From NCBI GenBank assembly GCA_008508345.1, contig QNGE01000127.1:133176-197175 (forward strand): a DNA stretch of 64,000 bases, read 5' to 3'. The notes under the pieces are model-generated. The model ran no database searches. It was not told the origin of the DNA and was given only the letters and a program-made list of their open reading frames with translations. This DNA comes from Paragonimus westermani (taxonomy: Eukaryota; Platyhelminthes; Trematoda; Plagiorchiida; Troglotrematidae). Position 1 is the stretch's first letter. Each line of letters begins with the position of its first letter. Positions 46,720-59,821 of this stretch are shown here, piece by piece. A program made the position numbers and the translations under genes.

Positions 46720-47765
46720 ACAGATCATCATTGCCAACAGCACAACAGTGGTTCACGCTGATGCTTAACTGCCACACAACCGTGAAAAAAATACATACTT
46801 TGTATAGGAAACGAGGTGGAAGAAAAAAAAAGGAAAGAAGGGACCTTTAATAAGAAAAATAGCTAAGTCTATGTCTAAACACTCAAAATTGAGGTGCCTA
46901 CAACTTGCAAACAAACAACCGAGCTGTAAGTGAAAATAAGGCGTCATCAGCAAGACAGCTTCCTCACGGCTTTCACTGCCACATATCATTAAATCCACTC
47001 ATTTTACAGACTGTTCGATCAAAGTCTGACGACATTCACTCCACTAAATTCGATTAGCCGTCATCTCACTCAAAGTCTCCAGTCACCGACTCTGTCAGTT
47101 GTGAGATCCCGGATCCCGCGGCGAGCCCAACTCACAGTGACCAAAATCTTGGTGGATGATTTCATTTCTCTATGCCAAGTCATCCTCTGCCCACCCCGCA
47201 CTTTACATCATTCGGCCGCAGCATCACCAAAGAGTGCTAGGTGTGGCAGATGTCTAGTTGACATACTTAGTACATGACCTAACCATCTAAGTCTGTGCAA
47301 ATGTAAGGAGTGAACAAAAAGTCGCTTGGCAATCAGAGCAAAAGACCCGTTTCCTAACCTCCTCGTTGCTTGCTGGCTGGTGCCACCCAATACGAGTGGT
47401 AGAACGCAGACATCAGTGGTAAAATACCTGAAGACGGTTCATGTGTTCTTCCCTAATCAGCCAGGGTTCTCAGTCGCAAATCAATACAGCGCCCACTATC
47501 GCCTTATATACACGACCCTTGAGCATTAGAGAAATACTTGCTTGTCGCCAGAGTTGACCTAGATTACACAATACTGCCCTATGCGTAGAGATTCGCAATT
47601 CTATTGCATTCTCTACACTTCCGCCACAGCTGATGCAGCTTGCGAGACAAACAAACCGGTCAGCTACCTCTAGGACTTCATTATCTAACAGTAAATGTAC
47701 GTAATCACAATCTTGTAGAAGCACTTAGAATTTTGAGATAACACATTTAACAGGACACAAAATGC
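46720..47765 (-). pseudogene. RTE-type LINE copy, 5'-truncated (C-terminal domain and 3' UTR)
   Basis: On the - strand from 47765 it reads the block after motif C (LLLDNEVLEVADRFVCLASCIS at 47724-47470), then HLHRLRWLGHVLSM (47390-47208). The 3' UTR follows and resembles 9850-10250 almost throughout, including GTGTGGCAGTTAAGCATCAG near 46770. It ends in a GATGAT-containing tail at about 46725. Truncation at the 5' side is typical of target-primed insertion. Stops and frameshifts show it is older than the copies in inverted repeat A. Confidence 0.8.
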
Positions 47766-50700
47766 TGTTTCATTTATTCTGATTGTGATTCATAGCCAAT
47801 TTATCTGTAGATGTACAGCGAGTTGTTTGTGAAGGCTGTTCTTTTTTCATGTCCTTCTGAACTACTTAACGGATTCCAACCGTCCTTGTTAATTTTCTAT
47901 CCACTAGTTTATTATCATTCTGTCACGTTCTTGGACGTCCTACCTGTTCCAATCTAACAATGCACAAAAAGGCGTAAGCCTCAGGTGTGCATTCTGTATG
48001 ACTAATTTCTTGTGTTTTCACTACCAGATGGAACCTTGGTTGACCTCAACTTCTCAGGTTTGCAACAGTCTTACTATAGGCACCGAATTTGAAACCAACA
48101 ACTCGCCTCCTGAGGGTGTAATATTGCATTATAGCCGATCTTTTGTTGTAGTGAGACCAGTGCACATAGTTAGCACAACAGTACTGCCAATTCTCGTACT
48201 TTACTGTATCTGCCATATTGTTCGTACTTGATCATTTAAGCCAACCGTTTTAGACGGTTTTTGGGACTTCAACCGTTTCTGTATACCCTTTTGCGAATGT
48301 CTGATAAACCATCATCTTCACTGGTTGAGTGACAGCCAATATAGACTAAGCAACCAGGTGCTTTTGTGGGTTGCGTTGAGGAAACGGTTGCTGACTGAAA
48401 AGTTTAACAGACCACTTCGGGAATAACGTTTAAGCACATCAGACACTACTCACCAAACAGCACTTACGTCTTTGTACTCTGAAATCCACGTGATCATCTA
48501 TGCCCATGGCTGGAAATATCCTCACGTGTGACAGTGGATTACACGCAGCTATTCTCGTGCATGTGTTCTTCTATCCCATCTTATTTTTATAATCTGACGA
48601 GTTTCACATACACTTTCACTAAAATCACCGATTTCTATTCCCAAATATTAATAGTTCCGTCATTCGGAATCGAAAACAAGCGTTCGTGATTTGTGGTGTG
48701 CATACGGTTTGCTTTTGTTGATTGGAAACTCAAAGGTGCTGAACAGTAGCGCTGTCTTGATTGCGGAATTGAAGCAAGACTCAATAGCCCGCGCCATTCT
48801 TTGCACATTAAGAGGCACTGCACATACTGTATATAATAGTGTATTTCACCTTGTTAGGTGGTGTACTGACGCCACGGAACGGAGATGCTGACAGTGTATT
48901 TCATGTCTTTTATAGCAGAGATGAGCTCTTAAATATACTGTTGAAATTTTAAGTCGGTTAGCCGTTGTTCATTCTCTATGAGGTTATCAGCTGGTTCCAT
49001 GCCTCTACCAATGGGCGTTTCGCTCGGATGGCCAGACATAGCTCCCTCCAACAGGTTCTCAGTTAGTTCATCGGGCAGGCGAACGGACTGACGCTATGTG
49101 TCATTCGGTCACCAATGGTTGTAGTTTGTCACCGTACGTGTTGCGTCAACCAGCTGTGTAAGCAATCATGACGGTCAACCGACTGGTAATTGCTGTTTGG
49201 GGTGCCACTTATTCTTCTTGCAGTCAATACAATTTTTCCTTAGGGTAAACTTCTTTTTCCGGACGTTCGGGTGATATGGTAAATTTTAACGAATCTAAGT
49301 TTAACGCTGATGTTTAGCAGCATCCATTTTCGACATACCAAACCGTAGATATACACTGGAAAGTCGCAAACTACGTGGTTGCTAACAGCTGGATAATCGC
49401 TTTTAAACAACGACAGCTTAACTGCTTATAGGTCAGAAGTGGTTTAATCTCCACGGTAATTTTTTCCCATCACGGAGATTAGTGTTACGCAATTGGGTTT
49501 GTATGCCTTAGGTAACTGGCAACTTTCCAAAGTTTGTTCGGATTTGGTTGTGTTAGATACGTCCGAAGTAAAACAAACTTGCCTTTGTCTTATTCACATC
49601 ACCCCATAAGCATGCAAAGTGATGTCCATGTACTCTGTCAAATAGTTAACTTACAGCATGATAAACGTAAAATCCTTGACACGAGCAAACAAATGAGTAC
49701 ATAAAAAACGGTTGATGATAAGGCCCTGTAAATTGCCGTTGAATAAGCATAAGATTATGTGAATTGAGCACCATATATAGTCAAACTGTAATGATATTCT
49801 TGTTGTCGATTTTCAGAGCTAGTAATTTTGGTCTAATTCACTAGGGAAATACGGCTGTATGCGTTGCGGAACACTGATATCCTGATCCTATCTCAGCATC
49901 CATTTAGAAACAACAACCTGAATATGTCCATCAATTTGCACTGTAAAACCGGCTATTGTACTCAGTCATCACGCCGATGAAGAGTGGAAATTTGTCGAAA
50001 AAGTTTAGCAAACTACCCAAGAAATGACTGAATGTCAACTCCTCATTACGAAAGCTTTAAGACTACCGTTCAAGTTATTGTGAGTTTATCAGCTGATGTA
50101 GTGCGATCGGTGTGTGTGTGATAAGTGTTCTTAAAGGATTCATCGTGTTAAGAGCATAATAACCGTAATTTTCTTTTGACTGTAGGACAGTTACCATAAC
50201 AATAGAGGAAAATTTAAGTTATAAATCTGTGCGACACTGTCGTACTACATATTTTGGTTCTAGAAAGTAAACGAATCATTTTGGATTTTGGTGGAGTATT
50301 ACTGTAAAAACGTACCGGCTATGACTAATCTAACCTTGGTGGTAGCGCCACTTCTCGGTTCAGGACAAACTTGACTGTTGTACAAGATGGTATTGTTAGA
50401 TAAGCGAATATTAAAGTCCTAGTGTCATATTCTACAAATTCAAAAAGTGTGCATCACTCTGCAAGCCGGAATGTGTTTCTACCTATGTAAGGTACAAGTG
50501 GGTTATTCCTCAATCTGCAAGTATGATGAAAATGAATTCAGTGTTGTTTACTTCGAAATAACATCTTTGACGGTGCACTTTCTAGCTATTAGTTGTAACT
50601 GCCTTGTTGACTGAGTAAAGCAATCCAACATTTGTATCTGTGGTAACCTACACGTCGGTATTCACGAGATGCTTTCTGCATATGAAGTCAAAATGATTTG

Positions 50701-53700
50701 ACGGGGTATTTCGGGAATAAGTTCATGCTCTTCTACTTTCCATTCAGTCGAATCCGCAACTGATGCCAGCTTTCAGCCATCTCTGTAGCAGGTACTTCCT
50801 TGAAGATATTTAAAAACTCTTCTAATGCCATGCCGTTTTTGATGGTAAACCGGTCAGTTCTAAATTTATCAGCTGTTGTATTATTTTTTCATTGTATGAT
50901 CTAAGAGCTGGCGGAAATGGTATACAACTGTAGAACAGTTGAGTGCACTCACAGCATCCATTGTTCTTTAACGTCTGTCTGGAAGTTTGATTTTGGTGAG
51001 GAACTGTGTTGACGTATAAATCTGAGAAGATGTATGTAGTATATATCACTTTAATGATTGACTATTACTTGACTAAGTGCCTGCGGTCTCAAAGTGTTAC
51101 TGGGGAAAAACGATTAGGTGAGTTTGGCGTTTTCTCCATCCTGCTACTGAAAGAATGCATTTCAAAAGGTAGAACACTTTACATCAGCCGTTCCAAATTC
51201 TCTAACAAACCAGTGCACAACGTTCAATGTTTAGAAATTACTTGGTTACTCCCTGGTTTGGCCCAAACTGCTTGTGTTACTATATTGTGTGCATTATGTT
51301 ACATGGCCTAATGAAGAGCGTTGGTACAGTTGGAACTTTTTCAGATCATGTTTGAGAGTGAAGCGTAATGCATTTCTGTTTGAGTACTTGTATTTTGTAC
51401 ACAGGATCTTTCTAGTGGCGCTATTAGAGAGTTTGATTAACACTCGTTGGTATGCCGTGAGACCTTTGCTTATAAGGAGGGTAGAGCACTCATAACAGTT
51501 GGACTATTTGATGGAGAAAATGTTCTGGTCAAAATTTCCTCATAGATCACTACTTAACCATCAGCGGGTACACCTTAGCCACCGCAAGCACGTGTTTTAT
51601 TAGAAATTAACGTAGCAAGTGCACGACATTTTAAACTTCGGTGTGGACACCACTGTATAATATAACTTTTCCTGACTTAATTCTGAACTTTCAAGGGTGC
51701 CAGTAAAAGATTAGACCCCGTCCATTCGTATAAAATGCTTGACGTGCTTCTTCAAATTGCTCTGTGATAGTCTTGGAGCTAAATAGCGCAGTTGTTTAGG
51801 TGGTTGTCGAAGAATTCGGGTTTAAAGTGAAATTTAGTTGCCTGTTTAAATTGAAGAAAAACTTTGCCTTGGAAAGCGTATAAATCCGACTGTGTTACTT
51901 TTGGATGACCAACTTTCCGCCACTCCTTTCCTCGCTCCCAGTCTGGTTTATTACAAGTCCTCAACCGGCCCACGTTTGTTTATCTTCAGACTAGATTGAT
52001 TTTACTTGGATCTCGGTTCACTTTGAAATTCGGAAAGGCTGTATTTGCCAGCTCCGTTTTTATTCAAATTTGGTCGAAAACAAAGGAAGGGTTGCTCACG
52101 ACGCTCTATAGACGACAAAAGTTAGTCATCAGTTCAGGGTACCAAGTCATGTCTTTTACTATGGCGCTGTTGTCGTTGAAAACTTAACATCATATTGTTT
52201 TACACTGTTTAAAATATTTGGGTTCACTCCTCCAACACTACGTAGTCAGAAAGCTAAATATGACTTAGATTTATTTCGAATGCAATAACCTACTTTATTG
52301 TTATATGTTTTTAAATTTGTGCAAACTGACAGTGGATACAAAAAATGCAGCCTAGGTCCAAGAAATCGTTGATCAATTTAGTTGACAATGCACGCACTGG
52401 GAGAGCTCATAGGATTATTTTTGTTCATGCTAAATAAAAAAGGAAAAATTATGTAAAGAAAACAGCGAATCTTTACATTTTTAAGAGATCCGGTTGTAGT
52501 GGATTCAACTCTTTTCTGTTTCCGAATTAGGGTTAGGATGATCTTGTTTACATGCAGCATGCGCTCTGTTAACTGTGCTGCGCGGTCGTGGATCTTTAAA
52601 ACTCCGTCATAACAGTTTATTTCCGAAGAAAGAGAAAGAAGAGAGCTCTGTGGTGAACGGCACCGAGGACCGTGTGTAAGATCTTTAAGCTCCTTAAGAG
52701 GCTTCTAAACTCTATCGGCACAAACTTTACTGGAGTTTTGGTGGTGGGTTTGTTACCAGTCAAAACTTACATTCTTGTAGGTATTAGTGCGTTATTCCCG
52801 CACTATATCAATGGTTTATGCTACTGTTCAACTCTTATGCAACGGTAGAAAGAAAGCCTAGTTTACGGATCCGGGGGGAGTACATCAGACTTGATTCAAA
52901 TACCTCTGCGTCTAAACTCAAACAGATTAAGGCGCCTTCATTTTGGTAACTACAGTTCCAGCTCATGTTGCCAACTAGATGGCATTTGGAAAACAGTTTT
53001 CATTGCCTTACTTCATTGGTCATTACATCACAAGACACTCGATCATGCAACGACAGTGTGTACGTCATTGAACCAAGCTGAATACCAACCTTTTTTAAAC
53101 TTCCAACTGAATTTTTAGACAAATTGCAGGTTACTCAGACGTGAGCTGACCTTGATCCTCAGCTCCTAACTCAATTGTGACTGCCTTCATTTTCTTTGGC
53201 TCAGATACCATTCGATCACCTGGCAGGCTAGTAAAATAGGGAGTCAGAAAAGAAAGCGTGATGCTATGAACTGTCGGTTGGCACTTGCAATATTATTTAA
53301 GTGAACGTATCCTGCAGCCCAGGTAATCTTTACCAGCGAGACTCCGGTTTCTAACCCTTTAATCGCATATTTGTCGGTTTCTTCTGGTGCGCGAGACTGA
53401 GTAAAAAAGACCACGATCAACGTTTCCAGTAGACTTGATATCTTGAGCCTTCAGTGCCTACACTTTTTGGCCGTAAAGTAAAGCTGTGGTCTTCCGAATA
53501 CAGCCATTTTGTTCAGGTAAGACATCCTTTTTAATGTGAAAGACTTTTGTGGTTTTAGAACGATGAACCAAACACTACGTTACTCACGTTCTGGATTAAA
53601 ATACCTTAACCACTAAGAGGCTGTATTGTACTAAAATCTTTAACCAGTTATATGGAACCATATTATGATAATCCACACTGAATCACAGAGTTATGATGGT

Positions 53701-54949
53701 TTTTTGAAGAGTCGTTTTTCTGTAGAGAACAAATTAAAATTAATCAAGCTGACAGCGTACTGAAAAGGAAAAGACAGAATCTGATTGACGCTACCTAATA
53801 GTTCATTTTGTCAGCTGTCACTTACATGCCGGCCACAGATCGATGAACTGGGTGCAACTGAGCATTTAGAATTAATTAAAAACAACACGAAGCGTTGTTT
53901 TACTAGTTCACACGTGGCCTACTCAGATTTAAACAGATATGCCGATGATCATACTTAAATGCAAGTATTTTGTTCGAGTTCTGTCTGTAGATTGAAAACT
54001 CTGATTTTTATGCTTTGTAGAAGTCATTCTAGCACAACCACCCACCCACCCGCAAACTTAAGGAATTTGAGGAACTTGTCTCATTGACTCCCCAACTATA
54101 TCGGAGTAAAATTCTGTTGCAACGGCAAACCTTTGAGCGTTCCAACATCAGCAGTAAGGTTGCTGTCCTGTTAGCATCTAGTCCATATGCGAGGAATAGC
54201 CATGTTATGAGTGAGCTAGGGGTTAGTCCAACTGTCCCAGTTTTAATAAAATGGTTTAGTCAGTATTTTCATGTTCTCGTCACCGAACTACCCTAACAAT
54301 ACCATTAAACTGTGAATTATTTCACCTATCACAACTCATCGAAGGCAAACTGTTTAAAACGTTCTTTCAGATTGCAATTTACCACGGCAGATATTGGTTA
54401 CACCTGGTGTTCACCGCGCCAATCGATAGCAGAAGTAAATGCAACTAAATTGAATACGCGTACCAGCGGATATGCTATTTCCTCGATTCCCCACCTAAAA
54501 AGAGCACAAAATATTCGACTACAAACACTTATCCATCAATTCCTGCATACAGGCCTCCGTATACATGCGTTAGATTCATAAGGTTGCCGGGAGGAGTAAA
54601 TGTTTGAAAAAGCTGAAACAGTTCAGCTAGATATTGAAAAGCGGTTTCATAAAATGTTTGTGAGCATGATGCTTTTGTCGTAATGGATGGGGGAGTCAGC
54701 AACTACAAGCGCGTGAAATGGGAAAACGTTATTCGGCAATGATAGGATGACTGAATGGGTAGAAGGCATAATACAAACGCATCTTTGCACTGGTCAAACA
54801 ACAGGTGTTAACCACCGTTGGTGAAAATGCATATTTGTTGGCTGAATCCGGCGTATTGGCCATAATGTTCTGAATCTGTTCACTGAGTTGTTTCACTTAA
54901 GTTTGTCTACTTTGACATCAGAACTGGAAGTTCCTGTTGTATATTTTAA
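47766..54949. other. 7 kb without recognised genes or elements
   Basis: AT-rich sequence with only short scattered frames. I find no transposon motif, tandem array or convincing exon. Probably intronic or intergenic. Confidence 0.35.
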
Positions 54950-55144
54950 ATGACACGTCCGAAAGTCGAACTTACGTTGGTTGAGAGCCAATCTCAACTC
55001 CTTTGGTTTTGTGAATTCGCCAAGTCAGACAAGTTGAAAATGGTCTTGCGCTGCAGTGAAACTGATGAAATTCACAAAGAATTTATTTTGAACTTATCAG
55101 ATGTGAAAATATTGATTAAACGAGACTCCGGTTGTTTGACATAA
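54950..55144 (+). CDS. Possible small ORF or exon, unknown
   Basis: 64 codons with its own ATG, preceded directly by an in-frame TAA. Composition looks protein-like: ELTLVESQSQLLWF, then KLKMVLRCSETDE and LNLSDVKILI, alternating charged and hydrophobic residues without the Ser/Leu excess of random AT-rich frames. No family recognised and no splice sites are obvious at its ends. A chance frame remains quite possible. Confidence 0.25.
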   Translation: MTRPKVELTLVESQSQLLWFCEFAKSDKLKMVLRCSETDEIHKEFILNLSDVKILIKRDSGCLT

Positions 55145-56131
55145 GGCAACACTCAACCATTTTCTGCCACTGTTTGGATAGTCAAGCGCTTATCAAAGTA
55201 GAAAACTGCATTTTTCAACTACTCAGCGGAATGGTAAATGTTTTATTAGTTGGGGCTACATATTTTACTGACCCTCTTTCTGTAGTCCTCAAATATTAGT
55301 TCTTAGTCAATAGCGACCGGTGCTGCAAACGTGGTGGTGTATCGAGTGCACACTGTGGCGACTACCGGATATCGGGTCTTGCTGTGCATGTAAGAGCGTA
55401 TTTTTGACGGACCGTTAACATTTGATCAGTGCGAAACAATGGTCAGTATCAGAGGTAGCCTCGACCATCCAGACACTTATTGTTCCATAGAGTAGTTGAA
55501 AGATGCCGTTTGCAGGATTTTTAAAATTTTATACTAGTGAGCTGTTGTTTCACTCTATCCTGCTTGATACACACATGTTGGAGGTGATGATGATAAAGGT
55601 GACCTGCCTGTCAAAGTCCAATCTCCACAGTAATGCAAAAAGACCGACCATAAATAAGCCGTATAATCAATCCTGTTAAAAAATCATTCAGAGGACTTAT
55701 TCTCATGATTGTCTGCCGCAAACTTACTGCAAACCAAATAACTGATAAAAAACAAGTTGAACCATTCATGATCTTGAAACCAATGTATGCTGTAAGATAA
55801 AAGCGGGCTTGACCAACTCTCTGGATTCTGTACAGGCAAACTGCATTCCATGTTGTACAGCCTAATCCGCCATCTGTTTCAGTATCGTCGGCATAATTTC
55901 GACAGAGGGATGGTATTGAGCAATGCCAACTGTAGAATCAATAATGGCTGTTTAGCATCAAGAGAGTGAGAATCTGCGGGCATATCTTAAGGATCTTTTC
56001 GTGTAGAACATAACTCTCAGAAACCATCATTCGAGACGTTTGCTTATAACTTATCTTGCTTTGGGAACACACATAGAACACTTGTCACACAGTTTTGCTA
56101 TAATTCCGCAAGTGAACAGCGTCAGATCTTG
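55145..56131. other. No recognised feature
   Basis: Spacer between the two possible coding stretches. No element motif seen. Confidence 0.3.
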
Positions 56132-56461
56132 CTAAGGAGCCTCTACATTTGTCGACTGGTTTTGGTCAGAAGCAAGCCAAATGCGCGCCTTGTCTACTTT
56201 TTTCTTTGCATCTGTCTGTCTTTTGGAAGAATCCTCTTCAGCGATTAGTCTTCGTGTTCCCATGAACTCAAAATTGGGTAAAGCTAGCGGGATTTCAGGA
56301 TGTTTGACTGCCAGAATCTCACTTTCCTTTTGGCCGGTGCAGCTAAGTGAAAAACATAGCAGCTTGTTTAACAGTAACGCAGATATAAGAGCGTTGGTGA
56401 CGGTATAGACGTAGTACCACCATGGAACATTCGCTTTGTTCTTCTTCAATTCTGCCTCTTT
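56132..56461 (-). CDS. Possible terminal exon of an unknown membrane protein
   Basis: Open - frame ending in a stop at 56132. It starts with a basic stretch (KKNKANVPWW), then a hydrophobic segment of about 22 residues (YYVYTVTNALISALLLNKLL) that could cross a membrane. A polar tail rich in Lys, Asp and Glu follows (AEEDSSKRQTDAKKKVDKA). There is no ATG at the 5' end, so if real it is an exon entered by splicing; AAAAG near 56462 could be an acceptor. No family recognised. Coding nature is judged from composition only. Confidence 0.3.
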   Translation of the reverse strand, partial: KEAELKKNKANVPWWYYVYTVTNALISALLLNKLLCFSLSCTGQKESEILAVKHPEIPLALPNFEFMGTRRLIAEEDSSKRQTDAKKKVDKARIWLASDQNQSTNVEAP

Positions 56462-58582
56462 TATTTTCTTTCTTTAACTAGGATGTCCACAGAGCTCGGT
56501 TGCCATTATCTGCTTGCTGGCATAGGTCTATTTTCTGTTAGGGCCTTCCTTGCTTTTCATGATTTGTCAGGTTAATCTTATTATTTTCAAAGTTCTGACC
56601 TCAACGTTCCACTTCGCCTAAACCAATTATCCTGCAGAATTAATCGTATCCTTTCCTGCCACACGTTGTGCGTTAGTGTAAAGACAAGAAATATGGGCAA
56701 ACAGCACAACAAGTGAAGGTTTTGGTATGTGTATTGTTCTACAGGAAAGTTTGTTTGTCGGTAAACGCTTGTCTAGGAATTCGGAGTGATATCCTTCAAC
56801 GCTGATTACATTTCATAAGGAAAAGTCTTTGGATTTTACATCTTGTATAGGTTGTCCATACCACACCACTTCCGCCCTTGTATTCGTGCATCCCTATACA
56901 CTTTCATGCGTACATATCTTAATGTGTTCTCGAATATAGAGTTGTCAGTTCATAGTTGGCGAAAATGGCTGATTAACGCTGGTTTAAGCAGGTAAGTTGA
57001 TTGTACCTATTGATCACTTATCTCCGCAATTATTATATGTTGGACACTACACGACTTATAATTTTATGCCTAAAAGCTCAGCTGAGTCTCCAGCTTTTTC
57101 ACTATAGGGTTCCCGACGTCCCATGACATACAGGTTCACATGTAAACTGAATATAGGCAGGCTGTCCAAATTTGATAGAGGAAGAGATCTTAACAACCGG
57201 ATTGTAATCGGCTACCGTCGGATTCGGTAATGCAAGTCTGTGTCCGCACCTAGTGATTGTTCTGCGGTGAGGGTGCTAGGGTCGACTTTTCTGCAGTTGC
57301 AAATTAGGCAGTTTAAAACCGTTAACTAGCCTTGTTGGAAAGATTAAGGCATATAGCCACCGCTACGTCGTTGGAAATAGTCAAAGAATGGGATTATATG
57401 CCATTTACCAGCAGCTGCTTAGCAAGAATACGTGCGTAAAACTCTGAGTGAAAGCAAACTGACTGACTGCACTGACATGATTTAGCTGATCAAAGATCCC
57501 GAACGTAATTGCATTCACAGTCGGTTGTTTTCCTTACTAGGTCTAAAGCCATTCTGTCAGTGGGTGCTCTCGGAAGTTATACTTACTGATAAGTGTCTAC
57601 TTGCTTACTCTCTCCAACTCTCGTTACAGGGCAATTGCAGTCAATTACTAGTTAGTACCAGGTACTTTGTGACTACTATTTAATTATGGTGAATTACTAC
57701 CCACCTGATGACTCCCAACTTACACCTTACCAGTTTCAGCTACGACGACCAAACTGTGGCTGCTGTCATTTGTCTTCACAGTGCACGCCACGAACCTTAC
57801 CCGGATGAATCATATCCGGCTAATTGATGATTGGTATTCAGCTGTGAATTTGGGTACAGTACACCCACACGCTATGAAGCACCTTCACAGTAGGACTAGT
57901 TTATTTTTGTGATGGAAAGCAATAGGTCCTATGCAGTTCATTCACTTGGATTGCAGCACTGGTTATCTTGTCAAAGCTGTCAAACTGGCCACGCGCGCAT
58001 GGTTGCTACCAGGTTGTCAGCAACACTGAGTGTATTATCTCAAAACATACCATCCGAACTAAGAGACAAGAATCTAATCAGCATTACGTCGTCCAGTTAC
58101 AGTTACCCCGCAACAGTATGATTACATGCAATATATATGTTCTCAGACCATCCATGTCTACAGAATTTGTGTATATCGAGTATTTGAGCTCGGAAACTTT
58201 TGGCTAAGGGAAGACGCTACAACCACTGAGACTACGTCCGAGTTGAAAATGCATTAAGGGAGTCAAATAACTTTACCTCTTCCAGTTTAAGATGTCTCGA
58301 TGCCAATTTAAGATATCTCAGGTAACTTGGTCTAGGTTGGCTATCTCGGTTTACCCTTTGCATCTGGTGTGGCTATGTTCCGTCAATTTGCACGAGCTAG
58401 ATAGTCCGTGTATTTCTCAGCTTACCCGTGAGCATATAAGCAAAGTGACCCCGTTAACCGTTGAAGTACAGGTACCCCCCTTGAAACATCCTAGAATGAC
58501 ATTGAGACATCAAACTGGAAAAGGTATAGTTTCGGGAATACCACTCAGCTTTGTGAAGCTCAGAATGACCATAAGGTGTGAG
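56462..58582. other. No recognised feature
   Basis: AT-rich spacer. Short + frames near 57909-58207 lack motifs. Confidence 0.3.
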
Positions 58583-58795
58583 TTACCTCTTCATGTTTTC
58601 CGGCTGTAACACTGTCACTTCAGTCACAAAATTTAGGCGTTCTAGCTCAGAAATAAGGTATCTGTTATCCCCTGAAGTTTCATATGTGCAGCAGTTCATA
58701 TCTGACATGTATGGTTCATACATTGCATCGGTCATTTGTCGCACTTTAGGTTGATATGGTTCCAAGCTCACAATTACTGTTTTGTAATCCTTGGG
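58583..58795 (-). CDS. Possible internal exon, unknown protein
   Basis: On the - strand ...ACTTAG precedes CCCAAGGATTAC at 58795, which fits a splice acceptor. The open frame then runs PKDYKTVIVSLEPYQ through MYEPYMSDMNCC and ISELERLNFVTEVTVLQ to MKR, followed by GTAACT at 58586, a usable donor. About 70 residues with balanced charge. No family recognised. Acceptor and donor are both plausible but short motifs, so chance cannot be excluded. Confidence 0.35.
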   Translation of the reverse strand, partial: PKDYKTVIVSLEPYQPKVRQMTDAMYEPYMSDMNCCTYETSGDNRYLISELERLNFVTEVTVLQPENMKR

Positions 58796-59362
58796 CTAAG
58801 TTCAGTAGTCTAGTGTGTGAGCTGGATTTCGCCTTTCAGAATGATGCTTGAAGATTTATGATTTATGACATCCAGTGACCTTCTCGAAGGTCAGTACGTA
58901 GTCATTTTGGGCTGGGTCCAATGTGGTTCGGATCTTACCTAGTTTAAGCCTAATAGGAAGTTAGTTTCCTCATCGTGGGTACATAATGAAGAAAACTGGA
59001 CTTTGAGATTGGTTTTTGTCTGAGGGTTTATTCTTCGACGTTTTTTCTCTAAGGGAGCACTGCTTTAGCATTTTTTCACTTGAATGTTTGTGATTTCACC
59101 ACCGAATTTGATGGTTAAAAGTAAATGACATTTGTACAAGAAATTTTCAGTCTGTGATAGTACATTGGTTTTGCTTCCAAAACAAGCACTTGATCATTTG
59201 CTGTAGGTTTCCAACCCCACACATATAATAGGTTGCATCAGCCAAGAAATGGCGGTTGGAGTAGGACGCAGATATCCAGTGGTGAGGTTGAACGTGTTGG
59301 TGCCGATCAATCTTGAAGTGGTTGGGTCATTCACAGGCGATGTTATCTAGTTGTTTTTCACG

Positions 59363-59821
59363 TTAGTTGGGGATGCCATGACCGAATGGCATAATAGTGT
59401 GAGATGGACTAATGCGGACTTGGCTTAAAGAAGTGTTGGCAGTTACCAATAGGTTAGCCTGTAAGTGTCCTCTTCTCCCAGGTCCGGGGGCATAGGACAA
59501 ATAATCTGTGGACGGAGATACTAAGAAAGATGGCACTTGATCAAGTTTGTTGACGTAACTGCTGACGTTGCCCGACTGAGGTGCTCGTGAAACCATGAAA
59601 CTCAAGTTAGTGAACTCAAAAGATTTCAAGGAGAGCCATTTGGCAGGTGACTTTATACTGTCAATTGCGGTTGATGGATATCTTGAGGTATGTTGCGTGA
59701 GCTCTGATATATGTATTTTTGGAGAAAATCCTTGCGAATATGTACGCGTAGCTAATGCATGCCAGGGACGATCAAGGAAACACGTCAGTTTCCGCACTAT
59801 TGAGGGGTTGGCAGGCCGCAA
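59363..59821 (-). other. 152-codon open frame of unknown status
   Basis: Long open - frame rich in Ser, Pro and Thr, with no domain recognised and no clear splice sites at either end. It could be an exon or part of an unclassified repeat. Listed because it is among the longest frames in the second half of the window. Confidence 0.2.

Noticed and set aside
51779..51973. 64-codon minus frame with a protein-like composition
   Set aside because: Opens with GTG directly after a stop, no splice sites, no motif. Likely chance in AT-rich sequence.
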